From Globobulimina sp. (taxonomy: Eukaryota > Foraminifera > Rotaliida): DNA of 7,007 nt. The notes under the pieces are model-generated. The model was not told the DNA's origin and made no database searches. It saw only the letters and a list, made by a program, of their open reading frames with translations. Positions 5,991-7,007 of this stretch are shown here, piece after piece. How positions within the stretch are numbered: position 1 is the stretch's first letter; each line of letters starts with the position of its first letter. Location of the stretch: positions 1-7,007 of the forward strand of contig PIVH01000209.1 in the NCBI GenBank assembly GCA_003354225.1, read 5' to 3'. A program made the position numbers and the translations under genes.

Positions 5991-7007
5991 TTGGAACGAT
6001 GCTTCGGCTTCACGCATTGGGCTGGAAATATGGCCGGCGATGGTCCTCAATATGGCAAATTCGATGGCAGTCCGTCATTGAGCGGCGGCAGAGATAAGAC
6101 CGGACCGCTCGCGATCTACAACGCAGCAATGAGTAATGCAGTGGTCATCTCCGCATTGACGAATCATATGACAATGTCCGATTACACCAAAACAAACAGC
6201 AACAGACAGAAGGAAATCCAGTGGGGCATCATTGGTCAAGTGGACGATGTGGCAGTTGGCTTTAATACGTCGTTTATAATTGCCACCCATCCAAACGGTG
6301 GAGGAGTAAATCGTGCTTTTCAAGCTTGGGGTACTATGATTTAAACAAATATTTTTATTTATATGTTTATATATATCTGTGTGTTTTAATTTTATTTCAG
6401 GTGATCGCCAGTTGCAATATTATGGCAAAAAAAGAGGTAATGCGCATTCCAGAGATTATACACTTCAATATATTGGATATTCCACTGATAATGGTATGTT
6501 TTTTAGCCTTTTTGTAATAAAAAACAATGTAATATTTTTCATAATGTATCGAAAACGTTGAGGTGCGTACTATTATTACGAGACTGAGCCAAATAAGAAT
6601 TATCAAGAAACCATGATTGATGTCAAAAATTATCATAAGCAGATCAACGTACCCACAAAATGGTTATTATTGGATTCCTGGTGGTATTATAAAGGTGTTA
6701 TATTATTCATTTTTGCCGTATATTATATTGACTGTAAGTTCTAAAATAAATAAGGTGTGAACAATGGCGTTAAGAATTGGACTGCAATGCCCTCAGTTTT
6801 CCCAGGCGGAATCAAGGCTGTTCAGCAGGCGACGCAATGGAAAATCCAAGCTCATAATAGATATTGGGATATAGATAATGTATATGCCGACAACATACCA
6901 AACCAACACGAAGTGGGCAATTATGACTTTACATGGTCCTCCAAATCATCGTTGCCGTTAACTAGAGCTTTCTGGAAATATTTATTCGATGCAAATACTG
7001 ATTGGGG
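5991..7007 (+). CDS. Raffinose-synthase/alpha-galactosidase-like glycoside hydrolase, partial, spliced
   Basis: Four exons are seen: up to 6330, 6401-6493, 6563-6694, and 6755 to the window end. Removing the three introns gives one continuous frame of roughly 270 residues. Blocks include C-F-G-F-T-H-W-A-G-N-M, G-S-P-S-L-S-G-G, Y-I-G-Y-S-T-D-N-G-A-Y-Y-Y-Y, W-L-L-L-D-S-W-W-Y-Y-K-G, N-W-T-A-M-P-S-V-F-P-G-G, and N-Y-D-F-T-W-S-S-K. These recall a eukaryotic family related to raffinose synthase and GH36-type galactosidases, whose TIM barrel starts near the L-D-S-W-W strand. The later catalytic acids should lie beyond the window. The family call is from memory, and the substrate is unknown. No ATG opens the frame: a stop (5988-5990) comes directly before L-E-R-C-F-G-F and the first in-frame ATG is at 6030, inside the conserved block. 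The 5' end is therefore broken or an unusual exon joins here. No signal peptide is visible. Confidence 0.65.
6331..6400 (+). other. Intron 1 of the hydrolase-like gene (70 nt)
   Basis: Donor G|GTACTA, acceptor TTTCAG|GT. Removing it replaces the in-frame TAA at 6342-6344 with a smooth join from A-W-G to D-R-Q. The intron is A/T-rich with a pyrimidine-rich end. It is phase 1 and splits a GGT glycine codon. Confidence 0.8.
6494..6562 (+). other. Intron 2 of the hydrolase-like gene (69 nt)
   Basis: Donor G|GTATGT, acceptor GTTGAG|GT. Splicing joins S-T-D-N-G to A-Y-Y-Y-Y-E, restoring a conserved-looking block. It is again phase 1 within a GGT glycine codon. The acceptor lacks a clear pyrimidine tract. 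Confidence 0.85.
6695..6754 (+). other. Intron 3 of the hydrolase-like gene (60 nt)
   Basis: Donor G|GTGTTA, acceptor AATAAG|GT. Splicing joins W-W-Y-Y-K-G to V-N-N-G-V-K-N-W. It is phase 1 in a GGT glycine codon, like the other two. A CTAAAA stretch 10-15 nt before the acceptor could serve as a branch site. Confidence 0.85.

Noticed and set aside
6397-6636. Minus-strand frame across exons 2-3 of the hydrolase-like gene
   Set aside because: It overlaps exons and an intron whose splicing restores conserved blocks; no motif supports the antisense reading.
1-7007. CRISPR array, tRNA or rRNA gene
   Set aside because: No regularly spaced repeats, cloverleaf-like sequence or rRNA-like conserved stretch was seen on either strand.

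Overview
The window looks like AT-rich nuclear DNA from a eukaryote, most likely a unicellular one. The reasons are short GT-AG introns (60-70 nt, plus one candidate of 56 nt) that restore reading frames, an Asn/Asp-rich low-complexity protein, a eukaryotic protein-kinase fold, and a LINE-type (non-LTR) retrotransposon with a C-terminal RNase H. TAA, TAG and TGA all behave as stops, so the standard code fits. I cannot name the species.

Layout. (1) 1-284: mostly non-coding, with a short broken coding-like stretch (about 138-268) that has a Cys-x2-Cys motif; its last 41 nt recur at 5739-5776. (2) 285-3276, plus strand: a decayed, apparently 5'-truncated LINE pol gene. In order it has reverse transcriptase motifs, thumb/connection region, CCHC zinc knuckle and RNase H. 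The RT part carries three frameshifts and an internal deletion that removes the YADD-type catalytic box, while the knuckle/RNase H part is one open frame of about 480 codons with all catalytic acids visible. (3) 3231-3540: a degenerate fragment in another frame, resembling the tail found after RT/RNase H in some retroelement proteins. (4) 3541-4003: AT-rich intergenic DNA. (5) 5676-4004, minus strand: a probable two-exon gene. Exon 1 encodes a Gly-Asp-x-Asn repeat segment, with RHIM-like spacing, followed by acidic and Asn/Thr-rich low complexity. Exon 2 encodes a protein-kinase C-lobe with a defective metal-binding site (pseudokinase) and a basic charged tail. A 56-nt intron would join them in frame. 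(6) 5677-5990: intergenic, with the second copy of the short repeat and a 72-nt copy of part of the downstream gene. (7) 5991-7007, plus strand: the 5' part of a spliced gene resembling raffinose-synthase/alpha-galactosidase-like glycoside hydrolases; it runs off the window and has no obvious start codon.

The genes do not form a pathway. The picture is a repeat-rich region where a dead LINE lies next to a pseudokinase gene and a hydrolase gene, with local duplications. The most interesting item is the association of a RHIM-like Gly/Asn repeat with a degenerate kinase domain, which recalls RIP-kinase architecture. This is a hypothesis from motif spacing only.
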